The notes under the pieces: model-generated | What the model was told of the DNA's origin: nothing | Seen by the model: only the letters and a program-made list of their open reading frames with translations | Databases searched by the model: none | Shown: piece by piece, positions 48,293 through 57,982 of the stretch | Position numbering within the stretch: position 1 is the first letter of the stretch | Layout of the letters: each line of letters begins with the position of its first letter | Position numbers and translations under genes: made by a program | From: Bifidobacterium mellis | Lineage (GTDB): Bacteria; Actinomycetota; Actinomycetes; Actinomycetales; Bifidobacteriaceae | DNA length: 64,000 nt | Reading direction: 5' to 3' | Assembly (NCBI RefSeq): GCF_000967265.1 | Contig: NZ_KQ033885.1 | Location: 124,001-188,000, forward strand

Positions 48293-50715
48293 CAAGGGAG
48301 TTGGAGCTTTCGACGCGGCACGGTAGCGAGTTGGTTTCTGTTGAGTATTCGCTGGAGCTTGCTAAGGACAAAGGCATAGAGGCTGGAATCAGCACTGCAA
48401 AAGCGACCGACAATTTCGGTGATGGAATCTACGTGGAATCCATTGAAGAAGACCCTGCAAGCGACCATGTACAAGATGATGCACTATTTGATTACAAGAT
48501 GGCTGCAGCTAGTGGGGTGGTTGCGGGTTTATGTGATGCGATTTTTGTTGGCAAGTTCTCTCTGGACAGGGCGAACGAGTGGGGTTCGGAGAAAGTCAAT
48601 GAGTTCGTGGTTTGGGTGGCAAAGCAGCATTCTGATTTTAAAGGAGAGTCCCTGCGTGATGCCATTCAATTCCTAGAAGATCAATATCCTTTTGTCGGCG
48701 ATAAGTACACAGCCGAATTTGGCGGCGGGTTGCAACATCATCTCAGAGACTTTTCTCACCACTTCTCCCTTGAGGGATTGGTGTTCTCGATACTCACTCA
48801 ATTTACAGGAAAGGTATACGGCACCAATCAGAACGGAGATTTCATTGCAGTCCCGGTGGAAGAACAATGGTTTAAGGAAGGTCTGATCGGCGGTACTGTC
48901 AGCGAAAAGCTGTTCCTAGGCACGGTGCGATGGTTCTTTCACATGGCGTCAGACGCGCCGGGGTCAAGTTCGAATCCTGGTCACGGCACGGGAATACCCG
49001 GGCCTTTTCTTTCTATTATTAAGGAATTGTCCGCCTTGCCCGTGTTTAAAAATGCCATGGATTCCGGCATGGGGTTACGGAAACTTCTTTCCAAGATGTT
49101 CAATGGGACCTTATTCGCTCAAGTTGACGATGAAGGACGTAAAGTGCTTCGTAGGTTTAACCTGCGAACCGAGATCGGAATTGTGCATGGACTGGGGCGT
49201 CAGGCGCTTCCAGTGTTGCTGAATGAATGCCTGACGCGGGGCTGCTATTTTCTTCATCATCTTTATCTGGAGATGAGAAACAATGAAGTCCGCTCTTCGG
49301 ACGACCTGTCGCAGCTGGACATGGGCGTGATCCTTCCATTCAATAATTCCAGAGTAGTCCGCATGGTATCCATTGCTTCGGCTACCTTTACTGCAGTGGA
49401 TCTAGCGGATGCTGCCATTCGGGCTGCCTTGGTCGGGGTTGTAATAAAGGGATTCGATGGCAAGCTCTTCCTGCTGAAAATCAACTATGTAGGTGTGACT
49501 CGTCTGGTTTTCGCAATAGGTGTGGATGTCAAAACGGTATGGGAACGAAGAGCAAGCCACAGGCTGCGGCAGCAAAGCGACGATTCGGCAGGTCGGGCAA
49601 CAATGGAAATGCTCTCGTTGAAGCCGGAGCATCTATCTGTTCTGTTCTCGGTAGAGCGACTGGCGCTTTATGAGGACATAGATCGAAGTAAGGCAGTGGA
49701 TCGTAGAGAAAAGGAAGAATGGTTTGACAGTTGGTCTGAAAACCTGCCTGATGACTGTGATCTCCTTAATCGCGGGCAAGTGAAAGAGAGAATTGAAGAA
49801 CTTGTTGCGCGGGACGGGAACACATGGAAAGCCTTGGTTCTGATTGAACTTGCACGGTTCACCCCGTATGACCTATATCATTTTGAAACGGAGTCAGAGA
49901 ATCCTGAGGGAGGGCCGGACTCCTCGATCAAGAGAACTAAACGACCAAAATTTGATTCAAAGATTCTCGAAGAATTATGGCGTGATGTAAGCGGCGATTC
50001 GGATAAATCCCCTGTGCAGCAGACCGCTAAGGCGCTGAATAGGAATGCCGGCGTATTGAATGGTAGCCGAACCAAAAAAATTGTCGGTGCTGCGGGAACT
50101 GCCGCGGTTGCGGTTGCTACGGGAGGTGCAGCGTTTACATTAGCGCCAGTCATAGCGCCAGTCATAGCGCCGTTGTTTGCCGGATCAGCTGTTGCCGGCC
50201 TGTCTGGTGCTGCTCTTACCAGTGCGAGCCTTGCAGCGGTTGGCGGTGGCGCATTGGCTGCTGGAGGCTTCGGTATGGCAGGCGGCACAGCCATAATCGC
50301 TGGTGGCGGTGCAGTCTTGGGTTTGGTTGGTGGTAGTGGGGTAACTGCTGTTGCTTCACTTCTCACTGATTCCAAAGGAGCGTTTGCACTCGACGAGTGT
50401 TCGAAGCTCCTAACATTTTGCCAATCTGACTTTACTCAAGCTGATATGAAGCCAGAGACGATTGAACGGATCCGACAGGGTTTGCTCGATCAGATTGAAC
50501 GAATGGAAATTCAGCAGGAGGTTCTCTCTAGGCGTTCTGAAGATAAGGATTTAGATAAGGCTGAGAGAAAAGAAACCAAGAAAGAGCTCTCCGGTCTTAA
50601 GAAGAGCCTGGGTTACATGCGTAACTGCGAAAAGGAAATGGTGAAGCTGATTAATCAGAAAAGTCGCTCGAAGGAGACTGTGACAGTTGTGAAAGGCGAT
50701 GTTGAGTCGGCCTGA
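48289..50715 (+). CDS. Large conserved protein of unknown function with Gly/Ala-rich hydrophobic hairpin
   Basis: 808 residues from ATG 48289, preceded by GAAGGAGAGGGACGG. Residues 1-590 form a soluble-looking region with DYKMAAASGVVAGLCDAIFVGK near 66, LEGLVFSILTQFTGKVYGT near 165, the striking GSSSNPGHGTGIPGP near 224, RTEIGIVHGLGRQALPVLLNE near 290 and TFTAVDLADAAIRAA near 365. Residues about 600-690 are a Gly/Ala-rich hydrophobic stretch able to insert in membranes; the last ~100 are charged and probably coiled coil. I recall similar unannotated proteins in other gut bacteria but no function. GC content is visibly lower than in the flanks, and it stands with only the 53-residue ORF beside a tRNA gene, as a transferred defence or toxin-like unit would. 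The role is unknown. Confidence 0.75.
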   Translation: MTRELELSTRHGSELVSVEYSLELAKDKGIEAGISTAKATDNFGDGIYVESIEEDPASDHVQDDALFDYKMAAASGVVAGLCDAIFVGKFSLDRANEWGSEKVNEFVVWVAKQHSDFKGESLRDAIQFLEDQYPFVGDKYTAEFGGGLQHHLRDFSHHFSLEGLVFSILTQFTGKVYGTNQNGDFIAVPVEEQWFKEGLIGGTVSEKLFLGTVRWFFHMASDAPGSSSNPGHGTGIPGPFLSIIKELSALPVFKNAMDSGMGLRKLLSKMFNGTLFAQVDDEGRKVLRRFNLRTEIGIVHGLGRQALPVLLNECLTRGCYFLHHLYLEMRNNEVRSSDDLSQLDMGVILPFNNSRVVRMVSIASATFTAVDLADAAIRAALVGVVIKGFDGKLFLLKINYVGVTRLVFAIGVDVKTVWERRASHRLRQQSDDSAGRATMEMLSLKPEHLSVLFSVERLALYEDIDRSKAVDRREKEEWFDSWSENLPDDCDLLNRGQVKERIEELVARDGNTWKALVLIELARFTPYDLYHFETESENPEGGPDSSIKRTKRPKFDSKILEELWRDVSGDSDKSPVQQTAKALNRNAGVLNGSRTKKIVGAAGTAAVAVATGGAAFTLAPVIAPVIAPLFAGSAVAGLSGAALTSASLAAVGGGALAAGGFGMAGGTAIIAGGGAVLGLVGGSGVTAVASLLTDSKGAFALDECSKLLTFCQSDFTQADMKPETIERIRQGLLDQIERMEIQQEVLSRRSEDKDLDKAERKETKKELSGLKKSLGYMRNCEKEMVKLINQKSRSKETVTVVKGDVESA

Positions 50716-50856
50716 TCAATGACGGCGCTGAGGTGGGAATCATGCCGAGATGAGTGTGCATCGGATTCTGTGCCTTGTCGTATCAGTTGATAGGGATGCG
50801 ACCAGCCTTTGCCGACTTACTATTACCAATCCTCTTGGGGTCGTGGAGGTGAGTAA

Positions 50857-50887
50857 CAAAAAGGGATTTTGGGAAGCCCAAAATCCC
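50857..50887 (-). terminator. Rho-independent terminator after tRNA-Ser
   Basis: Perfect 11-base stem, GGGATTTTGGG with CCCAAAATCCC and a CTT loop (50863-50887), followed on the minus strand by TTTTTG. It begins four bases after the tRNA CCA end. Confidence 0.92.
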
Positions 50888-50891
50888 CTGC

Positions 50892-50979
50892 TGGCGGAGG
50901 ATACGAGATTCGAACTCGTGAGGGCGTGAACCCAACACGCTTTCCAAGCGTGCGCCATAGACCACTAGGCGAATCCTCC
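50892..50979 (-). tRNA. tRNA-Ser (anticodon GGA), CCA encoded
   Basis: Class II tRNA of 88 bases. Acceptor GGAGGAT pairs with ATCCTCC, with discriminator G and genomic CCA at 50892-50894. The anticodon loop CTTGGAAAG gives anticodon GGA, reading UCC and UCU serine codons. A long variable arm (GTTGGGTTCACGCCC) and the T-arm GAGTTCGAATCTC are present. It has its own strong terminator. No repeated copy of its 3' end was found nearby to mark an integrated element. Confidence 0.97.
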
Positions 50980-51105
50980 AGGGCTGCAATGAACGGGGCC
51001 GTAGCCTACATGACCCTTATCAAGGCAACTAGGAAATAGTAACACAGGGCAGGGATTGCAGGCCAGTCCAGACGTGTCGCCGGCAGTTCCCGCCCTGCTG
51101 ATGTT

Positions 51106-52548
51106 CTACTTGATCTGATCCATGGAAAGGCCAAGAGCATCAGCTACGCGCTGACCGTAGTCAGGGTCGGCCTGGTAGAACTGCCTGGTCTCAAGAACCT
51201 GGATCTCCTGGTCATCGACAGACCCCAGGGTGTTCTTGATGGTCTGGATCAGGCGGTCCTTCTCCTCCGGGCTCATCAGCCTGTAGAGACGGCCGGCCGC
51301 GGAGTAGTAGTCCTTGTCATAGGGGCGGGAGTACTCGGTTTGCCCTTGGACGGCATCGCCATGCATACGGGCATCGTTGTCCTCCACGGGGCCGCCCTTG
51401 CTGTTGGGCTCATAGTTGACCGATCCATCCTGCCCCTGGGACATGAAACCGTCCCGTTCATAGTTGTGGACCTCGTTGACCGGGCGGTTGATGGGCAGCT
51501 GTTCGTAGTTGGCGCCCAGACGGTAGCGCTCGGCATCCTTGTACCCAAACAGGCGGCCCTGCAGCAGCTTGTCGGGCGACGGCTCGATGCCTGGGACGAA
51601 GTTGGCGGGGGAGAAGGCCGCCTCCTCCACATCATCAAAATAGTTGGTCGGGTTGGTGTCCAGCACGAACTCGCCTATCTCAATGCGCGGATAGTCCTTC
51701 TTGGAGACCACCTTGGTCACGTCGAAGATGTCGTCCTTATAATCCAGGCCCTCCTGGTAGGGCAGGATCTGCACGCAGACCTTCCACTTCGGGTAGTCAC
51801 CCCGGTCGATGGCATCGTAGAGGTCGTGCAGGAGGAAGTCGGTGTCCTCGGAGGCGACCTTGGCCGCGGTCTCGTCGGTCATGTTCTTCACGCCCTGCTC
51901 GCTCAGGAAGTGGTACTTGACCCAGAACTGCTTGCCCTTGGCATTGACCCACTTGAAGGTGTGGCTTCCATAGCCGTTCATGTTCCGATAGCTGGCCGGG
52001 TTGCCCCTGTCGCCCATCAGATAGGTCACCTGATGTACCGACTCGGGGGAGTGCGACCAGAAGTCCCACTGCATCTCCTGGCTGCGCAGGTGGGTGGCCG
52101 GGTCGCGCTTCTGCGAGTGGATGAAGTCGGGGAACTTCAGGGGGTCGTTGACGAAGAATACGGGGGTATTGTTGCCCACCACGTCGTAGTTGCCCTCCTG
52201 GGTGTAGAAGCGCAGGGCGAAACCGCGCACGTCGCGCAGGGTGTCGGGATAGCCGGATTCGCCGGCCACCTGGGAGAAGCGCAGCAGGATGGGCGTGGTC
52301 TTGCCGGCTCCGTTGAATACGTCGGCCTTGGTGTAGGCGCTCATATCCTTGGTCAAGGTGAAGGTTCCCTTGGCTCCGGCCCCCTTGGCGTGGACTACGC
52401 GCTCTGGGATGCGCTCGCGGTTGAAGTGGGCCAGCTTTTCGAGGAGCTGGTAGTCCTGCATGAGGATGGGTCCGCGGGTTCCCGCCGTCTGGCTATGGTT
52501 GTTGTCTGCCCAAGGCTGCCCTTCGTTGGTGGTGAGTTTGTCGTTCAT
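51106..52548 (-). CDS. katA: Monofunctional haem catalase
   Basis: 480 residues from ATG 52548, preceded by AGGAATCGAGCAG. Clade-3 small-subunit catalase: distal His in [12 protein letters not shown] near residue 53, distal Asn in [13 protein letters not shown] near 127, proximal haem ligand Tyr in [14 protein letters not shown] near 338, and NADPH-region residues between. It converts hydrogen peroxide to water and oxygen in the cytoplasm and needs haem. Catalase is rare in bifidobacteria and typical of bee-gut species. The neighbouring Mn2+ importer and MntR-like regulator suggest an oxidative-stress module. A split inverted repeat (GATAGCA at 52645, TGCTATC at 52670) in the leader may be a regulator site. 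Confidence 0.96.
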   Translation of the reverse strand: MNDKLTTNEGQPWADNNHSQTAGTRGPILMQDYQLLEKLAHFNRERIPERVVHAKGAGAKGTFTLTKDMSAYTKADVFNGAGKTTPILLRFSQVAGESGYPDTLRDVRGFALRFYTQEGNYDVVGNNTPVFFVNDPLKFPDFIHSQKRDPATHLRSQEMQWDFWSHSPESVHQVTYLMGDRGNPASYRNMNGYGSHTFKWVNAKGKQFWVKYHFLSEQGVKNMTDETAAKVASEDTDFLLHDLYDAIDRGDYPKWKVCVQILPYQEGLDYKDDIFDVTKVVSKKDYPRIEIGEFVLDTNPTNYFDDVEEAAFSPANFVPGIEPSPDKLLQGRLFGYKDAERYRLGANYEQLPINRPVNEVHNYERDGFMSQGQDGSVNYEPNSKGGPVEDNDARMHGDAVQGQTEYSRPYDKDYYSAAGRLYRLMSPEEKDRLIQTIKNTLGSVDDQEIQVLETRQFYQADPDYGQRVADALGLSMDQIK

Positions 52549-52787
52549 ATCTGCTCGATTCCTGTGACATCTATGATTTTTGCGATCGACAGTCCCATGC
52601 GGGCCAGGTCTGCGACCCTGCTTCTGGTCGACTGTCCGGTCGCTGATAGCAAGACCCTTGATAAAATCCTGCTATCCTCCACCGTATCTGACTGGGAATG
52701 GACTTGGTGGATATGCGCGCTGAGCGAGAGTCAGATATCTCACTAATCCAGCAAGAGTTTATGACACCCTTGACAGAATCATAAGAA

Positions 52788-52830
52788 AGCCGCCGGCACT
52801 GCCTCATTCAATCGGCAAATGGCGGCGGCT
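52788..52830 (-). terminator. Hairpin downstream of mntH
   Basis: AGCCGCCG at 52788-52795 pairs with CGGCGGCT at 52823-52830, with a further TGCC/GGCA pairing inside. On the minus strand it is followed by TTTCTTAT. It lies ~20 bp after the mntH stop. The rest of the 52549-52849 gap holds the catalase promoter and leader. Confidence 0.65.
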
Positions 52831-52849
52831 CTCATCAGAGCACCGGTGT

Positions 52850-54292
52850 TCAGAGCATCTGTATCAGTTCACCCACATCCTGGATGACCAGCTGGAGGTT
52901 GAGCCCGGTCAGGACGGCTACCACAATCCAGGCCAGGAAGGCCATCCATCGAGGATTGGCGTACTTGCCCATGATCTTCTTGGAGGAGGTGAACCAGACC
53001 AGGGGGATCATGGATATGGGCAGGGCCACGCACAGGAAGACCTGGGAGTAGACCAACAGGCTATCCAGGGCGGACTCCTTGCCGCCGAAGGCGATGGTGC
53101 AGATCAGTACGGGGATGATGGAGATCACACGGGTGACCAGCCTGCGCAGCCAGAGGGGGATCCTCATGCGGATGAAACCCTCCATGACGATTTGCCCGGT
53201 CAAGGTGCCGGTGATGGTCGAGTTCTGGCCCGAGGCCAGCAGGGCTACGGCGAAGAGTGTGGAGAGCAGACCGGAGGCGACCGGACCGGCGATGGTCTTG
53301 TCGCCAAGGGCGTTGTAGAGGGCGGTGAAGGTGTCCAGCCCTTCGCCGTGTCCGAAGAACATGGCCGCACCCAGCATCAGCAGCAGGCAGTTGACCACGA
53401 AGGCGGCGGACAGCTGGATGTTGGAATCCCAGGTGGCGAAGCGGACAGCGTTGGCAACCTGATGGTCGTCGCTTCGGTCGAAGTCGCGGGTCTGGACGAT
53501 GGATGAGTGCAGATAGAGGTTATGAGGCATGACCGTGGCGCCCACGATGCCCAGAGCCATGGTCAGCTGGCCGTTGCCCAGGATGGCCTTGTCAGGGATG
53601 AAGCCGCGGAAGACCGCGGGCATGTCGGGCCTGGCAAGGAAGACCTCGTAGAGGAATACCGCCATGATGACCAGAATCAGGGTGGCCACGATGGCCTCGA
53701 TGCGGCGGAAGCCGATCTTGGTCAGCAGCAGGAGGATGAGCACGTCCAGCACGGTCAGCGTCACGCCCAGGATCAGTGGAATGCCGAAGAGCAGCTTCAG
53801 GGCGATGGCCCCGCCGATCACTTCGGCGATGTCGGTGGCCATCACAGCCAGCTCCGTGCAGATCCAGAGGGCGAAGCTGAGTCGGCGGCTGGTGTGCTGG
53901 CGTGTGGCCTGGGCCAGGTCCAGGCCAGTCACGATTCCCAGCTTGGCCGACATGTACTGCAGCATCATGGCAATCAGGCTGGAGATGAGGATGACGCTCA
54001 TGAGCAGGTAGCCATACTGGGCGCCGCCGCCGATGGAGGTGATCCAGTTGCCTGGGTCCATGTAACCGACTGCCACCAGGGCGCCCGGGCCGGAGAAGGC
54101 TGCAAGGTTCTTCCAGAAGGATGAGGTTGAGTTGGGTACGGAGATTGTGGCGTTGATCTCCTCCAGGGAGCGTCCGTTGGCCGTCTCGATGATGGGATGG
54201 GATTGGTGCTGCCGACCGGATGGCGGAGTCCCGACTTCGGATCCGGCTGGACTGGCGGACCCTGAAGCGGGTCGGGTCTTAGTGTTCGGCAT
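52850..54292 (-). CDS. mntH: Nramp-family Mn2+/H+ symporter
   Basis: 480 residues from ATG 54292, preceded by GGAAGGTGAC. A ~60-residue polar N-terminus is longer than in Escherichia coli MntH. Helix 1 has the metal-site motif [10 protein letters not shown] near residue 78 (Asp and Asn of DPGN), and helix 6 has [14 protein letters not shown] near 250 (Met-Pro-His). Eleven helices are predicted. It imports Mn2+ (possibly Fe2+) with protons across the cytoplasmic membrane. It is transcribed divergently from the DtxR/MntR-type gene, with an inverted-repeat operator in its promoter, so repression by that regulator when Mn2+ is plentiful is likely. Confidence 0.94.
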   Translation of the reverse strand: MPNTKTRPASGSASPAGSEVGTPPSGRQHQSHPIIETANGRSLEEINATISVPNSTSSFWKNLAAFSGPGALVAVGYMDPGNWITSIGGGAQYGYLLMSVILISSLIAMMLQYMSAKLGIVTGLDLAQATRQHTSRRLSFALWICTELAVMATDIAEVIGGAIALKLLFGIPLILGVTLTVLDVLILLLLTKIGFRRIEAIVATLILVIMAVFLYEVFLARPDMPAVFRGFIPDKAILGNGQLTMALGIVGATVMPHNLYLHSSIVQTRDFDRSDDHQVANAVRFATWDSNIQLSAAFVVNCLLLMLGAAMFFGHGEGLDTFTALYNALGDKTIAGPVASGLLSTLFAVALLASGQNSTITGTLTGQIVMEGFIRMRIPLWLRRLVTRVISIIPVLICTIAFGGKESALDSLLVYSQVFLCVALPISMIPLVWFTSSKKIMGKYANPRWMAFLAWIVVAVLTGLNLQLVIQDVGELIQML

Positions 54293-54338
54293 GTCACCTT
54301 CCTTGATTCTGGACCATGGCGGTCGTACGGCTGGCTAT

Positions 54339-54360
54339 AGACTTCGACCCTTCGAAGTCT
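54339..54360. promoter_or_regulatory. Probable MntR operator in the mntH promoter
   Basis: Inverted repeat with perfect 9-base arms AGACTTCGA and TCGAAGTCT around CCCT, 47 bp before the mntH ATG. On the mntH strand the repeat is followed at once by TATAGC, a -10-like box, and begins at a weak -35 (TTAGAC) 17 bases before it. Bound regulator would therefore block RNA polymerase. Confidence 0.75.
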
Positions 54361-54467
54361 AATGGCGCTTGACGAAGAATACCAGAGGTGAGCTGTGACA
54401 ATGTCGAAATATGCCTGCTGGGTTACCTGCGGGTCGTGCCGTGGAGCTGTGCTATAGACTGTGGAAC

Positions 54468-55169
54468 ATGGGAATTGCCGAACTGTCCTCCAGCGCCCAG
54501 GATTATCTCAAGGTCATCTGGGACCTTCAGGAATGGGACAAGGGCCCTGTCCAGCCCACTGCGGTGGCTGACAGGACGGGCATGAAACAGTCGACGGTCT
54601 CAGGCGCGCTGGGCCGTCTGGTCGATGCCGGTCTGGTCACCCACAGGCCTTACGGCAAGGTCGAGCTGACCGAGACCGGTCGTCGCTACGCGGTCACCAT
54701 GGTCCGGCGCCACAGGCTGCTGGAGACCTTCCTGGTGCAGGTCCTCGATTACGGTTGGGATGAGGTGCATGAGGAGGCGGACAGCCTTGAGCACGCCGTC
54801 TCCGACAAGATGGTCGACCGTATCGACGACTATCTGGGACACCCAACTGCCGATCCACATGGGGATGCCATACCCTCGCCTGAGGGGGACCTTCCGCCAA
54901 TACCTACAACCACAAGGCCTCTTTCGGAAGTATCTGCAGGGACGACGGTAAAAGTGCAACGAGTCAGCGACGAGGATTCACAAATACTTCGTGCGCTCAG
55001 CAGTTACCGCATAGGGCCTGGCTGTCTGGTGCAGGTGGAAAGTAGGCAGGCTGATGATGAATTAGCCGTAAGCCTGACGGATATGCATTCCAGCTCCGAC
55101 TCCGCTTCGGACGACCTTCTTGTGCTGTCTAAAGACCAGGCGGCATTGATTCAGGTCAGTCTTATCTGA
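54468..55169 (+). CDS. DtxR/MntR-family metal-dependent regulator
   Basis: 233 residues from ATG 54468. A TATAGA box ends ~9 bases before the ATG, so the message may be leaderless; an upstream in-frame ATG at 54411 would place the start before that box. Winged helix: AQDYLKVIWDLQEW near residue 9 and MKQSTVSGALGRLVDAGLV near 41. Metal-binding and dimerisation domain: RRHRLLETFLVQVL near 80 and HEEADSLEHAVSD near 99. A FeoA/SH3-like C-terminal domain occupies about 150-233. It should sense Mn2+ or Fe2+ and repress mntH through the adjacent inverted repeat. MntR rather than DtxR is inferred from the gene pairing. Confidence 0.88.
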   Translation: MGIAELSSSAQDYLKVIWDLQEWDKGPVQPTAVADRTGMKQSTVSGALGRLVDAGLVTHRPYGKVELTETGRRYAVTMVRRHRLLETFLVQVLDYGWDEVHEEADSLEHAVSDKMVDRIDDYLGHPTADPHGDAIPSPEGDLPPIPTTTRPLSEVSAGTTVKVQRVSDEDSQILRALSSYRIGPGCLVQVESRQADDELAVSLTDMHSSSDSASDDLLVLSKDQAALIQVSLI

Positions 55170-55188
55170 TTTGTCGTACTGAACAGCG

Positions 55189-56166
55189 TTACTGTTCGCT
55201 GCGGTTGGCCTCATGCTCTCGCTGACGACGGTGAAGATACGCGAATAAGTTTGAGGTATGAATGTAGGCTCTTCGGTCGTTTTTCGCTAGAACATCGAGA
55301 ACAATACCGGTAATGATGGATAACAGACCGACAAGGATCAACAGTACTGATCCGATAAGGGTCGGAATACGCGGGACCGATCCTGTGCGCCAGAATTCGA
55401 ACATTACCGACAAGAGAAAACCGAAACCGACCAGGTCTATCAGCAGGCCGCATCCTCCAAAGAAGGGAAGGGGTTTGTACTCCCTGATCATTCTGAAAAT
55501 GGTGGAAAGCACGCGGATCCCATCGCCCACAGTGTTGAGTTTGCTGTGGGATCCCTTAGGACGATCACGGTATTGAACGGGCATTTCGTACAGCCGTAAA
55601 TTCCTGTCCAGGCTGTGTATGGTCATTTCTGTTTCCACTTCAAATCCATGGGACAGAATCGGGTAGCATTTGACATAGGTAAACGAAAAAGCCCGGTAGC
55701 CCGTCATAATATCCTTGACTTGCGCACCGAAGATGCCGTTGATTGCCGAGCGAACCAATCTGTTGCCGACGTTGTGAAAGGGCCTTTTGTTTTCTTGGAA
55801 GTAGGTGGAGCTTAGTCTGTCGCCTATCACCATGTCATAGCCCTCGAGGATTTTATCCACCATAGCGGGAGCATTTTCCGCTGGATAGGTGTCATCGCCG
55901 TCGGCCATGACATATACGTCGGCATCGATGTCTTCGAACATAGCTCGTATGACGTTGCCCTTACCTTGGCGTGGTTCCGGTCGTACTACTGCGCCCTTGG
56001 ATTGTGCTATGGAAGCTGTTTTGTCTGTGGAGTTGTTGTCATAGACGTAAATGGTCGCCGTTGGGAGTGCTTTGCGGAAGTCGTCAACGACTTTTCCTAT
56101 CGTCTGCTCCTCGTTATAGCAGGGCAAGAGAACGGCAATGGTTGCTTCTTTCAAGGCAAGCTTCAT
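55189..56166 (-). CDS. Glycosyltransferase family 2, polyprenyl-phosphate sugar transferase (GtrB/DPM-like)
   Basis: 325 residues from ATG 56166 (an in-frame GTG at 56175 is possible; neither has a strong ribosome site). The GT-A domain has AVLLPCYNEEQTIG near residue 12, IYVYDNNSTD near 38, RQGKGNVIRAMF near 66 and MADGDDTYP near 86 (DxD). Two C-terminal membrane helices (about residues 232-254 and 267-292) anchor it. It likely charges undecaprenyl phosphate with a hexose for surface glycan assembly, using UDP- or GDP-sugar. It is the minus-strand edge of the polysaccharide cluster, divergent from the GT4 gene. Confidence 0.88.
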   Translation of the reverse strand: MKLALKEATIAVLLPCYNEEQTIGKVVDDFRKALPTATIYVYDNNSTDKTASIAQSKGAVVRPEPRQGKGNVIRAMFEDIDADVYVMADGDDTYPAENAPAMVDKILEGYDMVIGDRLSSTYFQENKRPFHNVGNRLVRSAINGIFGAQVKDIMTGYRAFSFTYVKCYPILSHGFEVETEMTIHSLDRNLRLYEMPVQYRDRPKGSHSKLNTVGDGIRVLSTIFRMIREYKPLPFFGGCGLLIDLVGFGFLLSVMFEFWRTGSVPRIPTLIGSVLLILVGLLSIITGIVLDVLAKNDRRAYIHTSNLFAYLHRRQREHEANRSEQ

Positions 56167-56284
56167 GATTAACACTATACATATAGGGATTCTCAGATTG
56201 AGGTCTATATAGGATTATGAAATTTGTGGGCAATAGCAGAGGTATGCCCATTGCGCGTACCGCGCTCAGGTTAGCATAGACCAC

Positions 56285-57982
56285 ATGCAGCAGCTATTTG
56301 AAACTGGACCTGATGTCTGGAAGCAACTTGATGGCTTGAGCAAACGGCAACGCCGGTTGGTTATTTCAGCAGTCAACTACCATTCGTTGATGCAGCCTGG
56401 TCGAGAACTGCTCTACAAGATCTATATGGGTGAAGACTGGCAGTATCCCCGCTTGACGGATACGTCGACTCTGAATGGTTCTCTAACCAAGGGAGCCGGA
56501 CTTAAACCTGTAGTCGAATTCAAAGCCAGGTCAACGTCCAAGCCTAAGACTGCCTTTACCCCGCACTATTTTGATCCGCATCATCAATTGGTTGACTGGA
56601 ATGAACGGTATGTGTTGCTTACTCCGGACGATGCCTCTGATATGACGGTCAAGGCCCGGAATCTATCATCTCGGCTGCCTATGCGCAACCAGATCTACAA
56701 TTACTGTGAGCTGCATTTCCCGCTTCTGTTCGATCAGGTTCGTGAGTTGCTCAGGCGTAAACGTGAGAAAGCGGGATACCAGGCTATTGAGACTTATCGT
56801 CCCGATTCACCCAGCGACCTGTTCGCTCGTGGGGCTGTGCATCATCCAGCCAGTCCTATCGAACCTGGGCAACCGGATTCTTCGGCTCCCAAGGCTGTCA
56901 TTATCGCCATGCATTGGCTGCAGCCCGGGGGAGCCGAACGCTGGGCCATGGAAACAATCGCTTTGGCTCGTAGAGCTGGGCTATTGCCTATCGTCATCAC
57001 CAACAATGACAGTCATCAGCCATGGATCGTCAGCAAGGATTTGGATGATGCACTCGTCATCAATCTGACCTTTCCTGCGCAGGATGGCATCGGCGACGTG
57101 CCCCTGCTCAGGGCTCTGTTTGAGCAGTATAACATCCGTGGCGTCCTGATTCATCACAATCAATGGATGTATGACCGGCTCTGGTGGATCAAGCGGTACT
57201 ATCCGCATACGTTCATTGTCGACTCACTGCATATTCTTGAATACCATGATCGCGGTGGCTATCCCAACCAGAGCGTGAGCCGCGACCCTTACATCGATCT
57301 GCACCATGTCATTTCGCCGCAACTGCAGGATTGGCTGGTAAATCATCATGGCATATCGGCGAAAAAGGTGGTTATGGCACCCTTGGTTGGTCTGACTGCC
57401 GATCAGATGCATCCAAGGTACAAGGATCGGGTGCAACAGGATGTCTTTCATATCGCCTTTGTAGGGAGGATGACCAGGCAGAAGCGCCCGGAGGCATTTA
57501 TCAATGTCGCCAAGGAAATGGAGCATCGTTTCCCGGGTCGTTTTCGGTTCATTATGCATGGCAGCGGTGATATGGATTTGGAGGTACGCAAACTTCTTGA
57601 GAAATATGGCCTGGATCATGTAGTGGAACGTCGTGATGTCTCTCAGCCTGTTTCTGCAACATATGATTGGGCGGATGCTCTGCTGATCACCTCGATCAAT
57701 GAGGGTATTACTCTTACGACCATCGAGGCTATCAGTCGGGGCATGCCGGTGTTGAGCGCTGATGTCGGTTCCCAATCGACGCTGGTTCCTGTTCAGGGGC
57801 TGTTGCCTCGGCAATCGTTGGGGCTGGTCCGCCAATCGGTCCGTTCCTTGCTCAGGATGGATGGTCATGAAGAGGATCGCAGGCGGTTGTGGACGGCGGA
57901 GCTGGAACGGCTTCAGGAGTTTTCAAGGAAGGAATCGGCCGACTCCTTCTTCACCCGAATGTTGGGAGAATGGGCGCAGTGA
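56285..57982 (+). CDS. Glycosyltransferase family 4
   Basis: 565 residues from ATG 56285. An N-terminal ~200-residue extension rich in basic residues precedes a GT-B fold: AMHWLQPGGAERWAME near residue 220 (donor/acceptor loop, PGGAER), then IAFVGRMTRQKRPEAFINVA near 395, and the EX7E motif in INEGITLTTIEAISRG near 475. It retains the sugar configuration and uses a nucleotide sugar to extend a lipid-linked or wall glycan. The longer-than-usual N-terminus may be a membrane-association or acceptor-binding domain. Its TGA overlaps the next GT2 start (TGATG), indicating one operon. Confidence 0.9.
   Translation: MQQLFETGPDVWKQLDGLSKRQRRLVISAVNYHSLMQPGRELLYKIYMGEDWQYPRLTDTSTLNGSLTKGAGLKPVVEFKARSTSKPKTAFTPHYFDPHHQLVDWNERYVLLTPDDASDMTVKARNLSSRLPMRNQIYNYCELHFPLLFDQVRELLRRKREKAGYQAIETYRPDSPSDLFARGAVHHPASPIEPGQPDSSAPKAVIIAMHWLQPGGAERWAMETIALARRAGLLPIVITNNDSHQPWIVSKDLDDALVINLTFPAQDGIGDVPLLRALFEQYNIRGVLIHHNQWMYDRLWWIKRYYPHTFIVDSLHILEYHDRGGYPNQSVSRDPYIDLHHVISPQLQDWLVNHHGISAKKVVMAPLVGLTADQMHPRYKDRVQQDVFHIAFVGRMTRQKRPEAFINVAKEMEHRFPGRFRFIMHGSGDMDLEVRKLLEKYGLDHVVERRDVSQPVSATYDWADALLITSINEGITLTTIEAISRGMPVLSADVGSQSTLVPVQGLLPRQSLGLVRQSVRSLLRMDGHEEDRRRLWTAELERLQEFSRKESADSFFTRMLGEWAQ

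Noticed and set aside
48960-48990. tRNA-like T-arm sequence (AAGTTCGAATCCTGG) resembling a tRNA fragment or att site
   Set aside because: It encodes the GSSSNPGHG motif of the 808-residue protein and has no matching D-arm, anticodon arm or acceptor stem; the resemblance is coincidental.
50892-50979. tRNA-Ser as integration site for the neighbouring low-GC gene
   Set aside because: No second copy of the tRNA 3' end was found on the far side of 48.1-50.7 kb and no integrase is present in the window.
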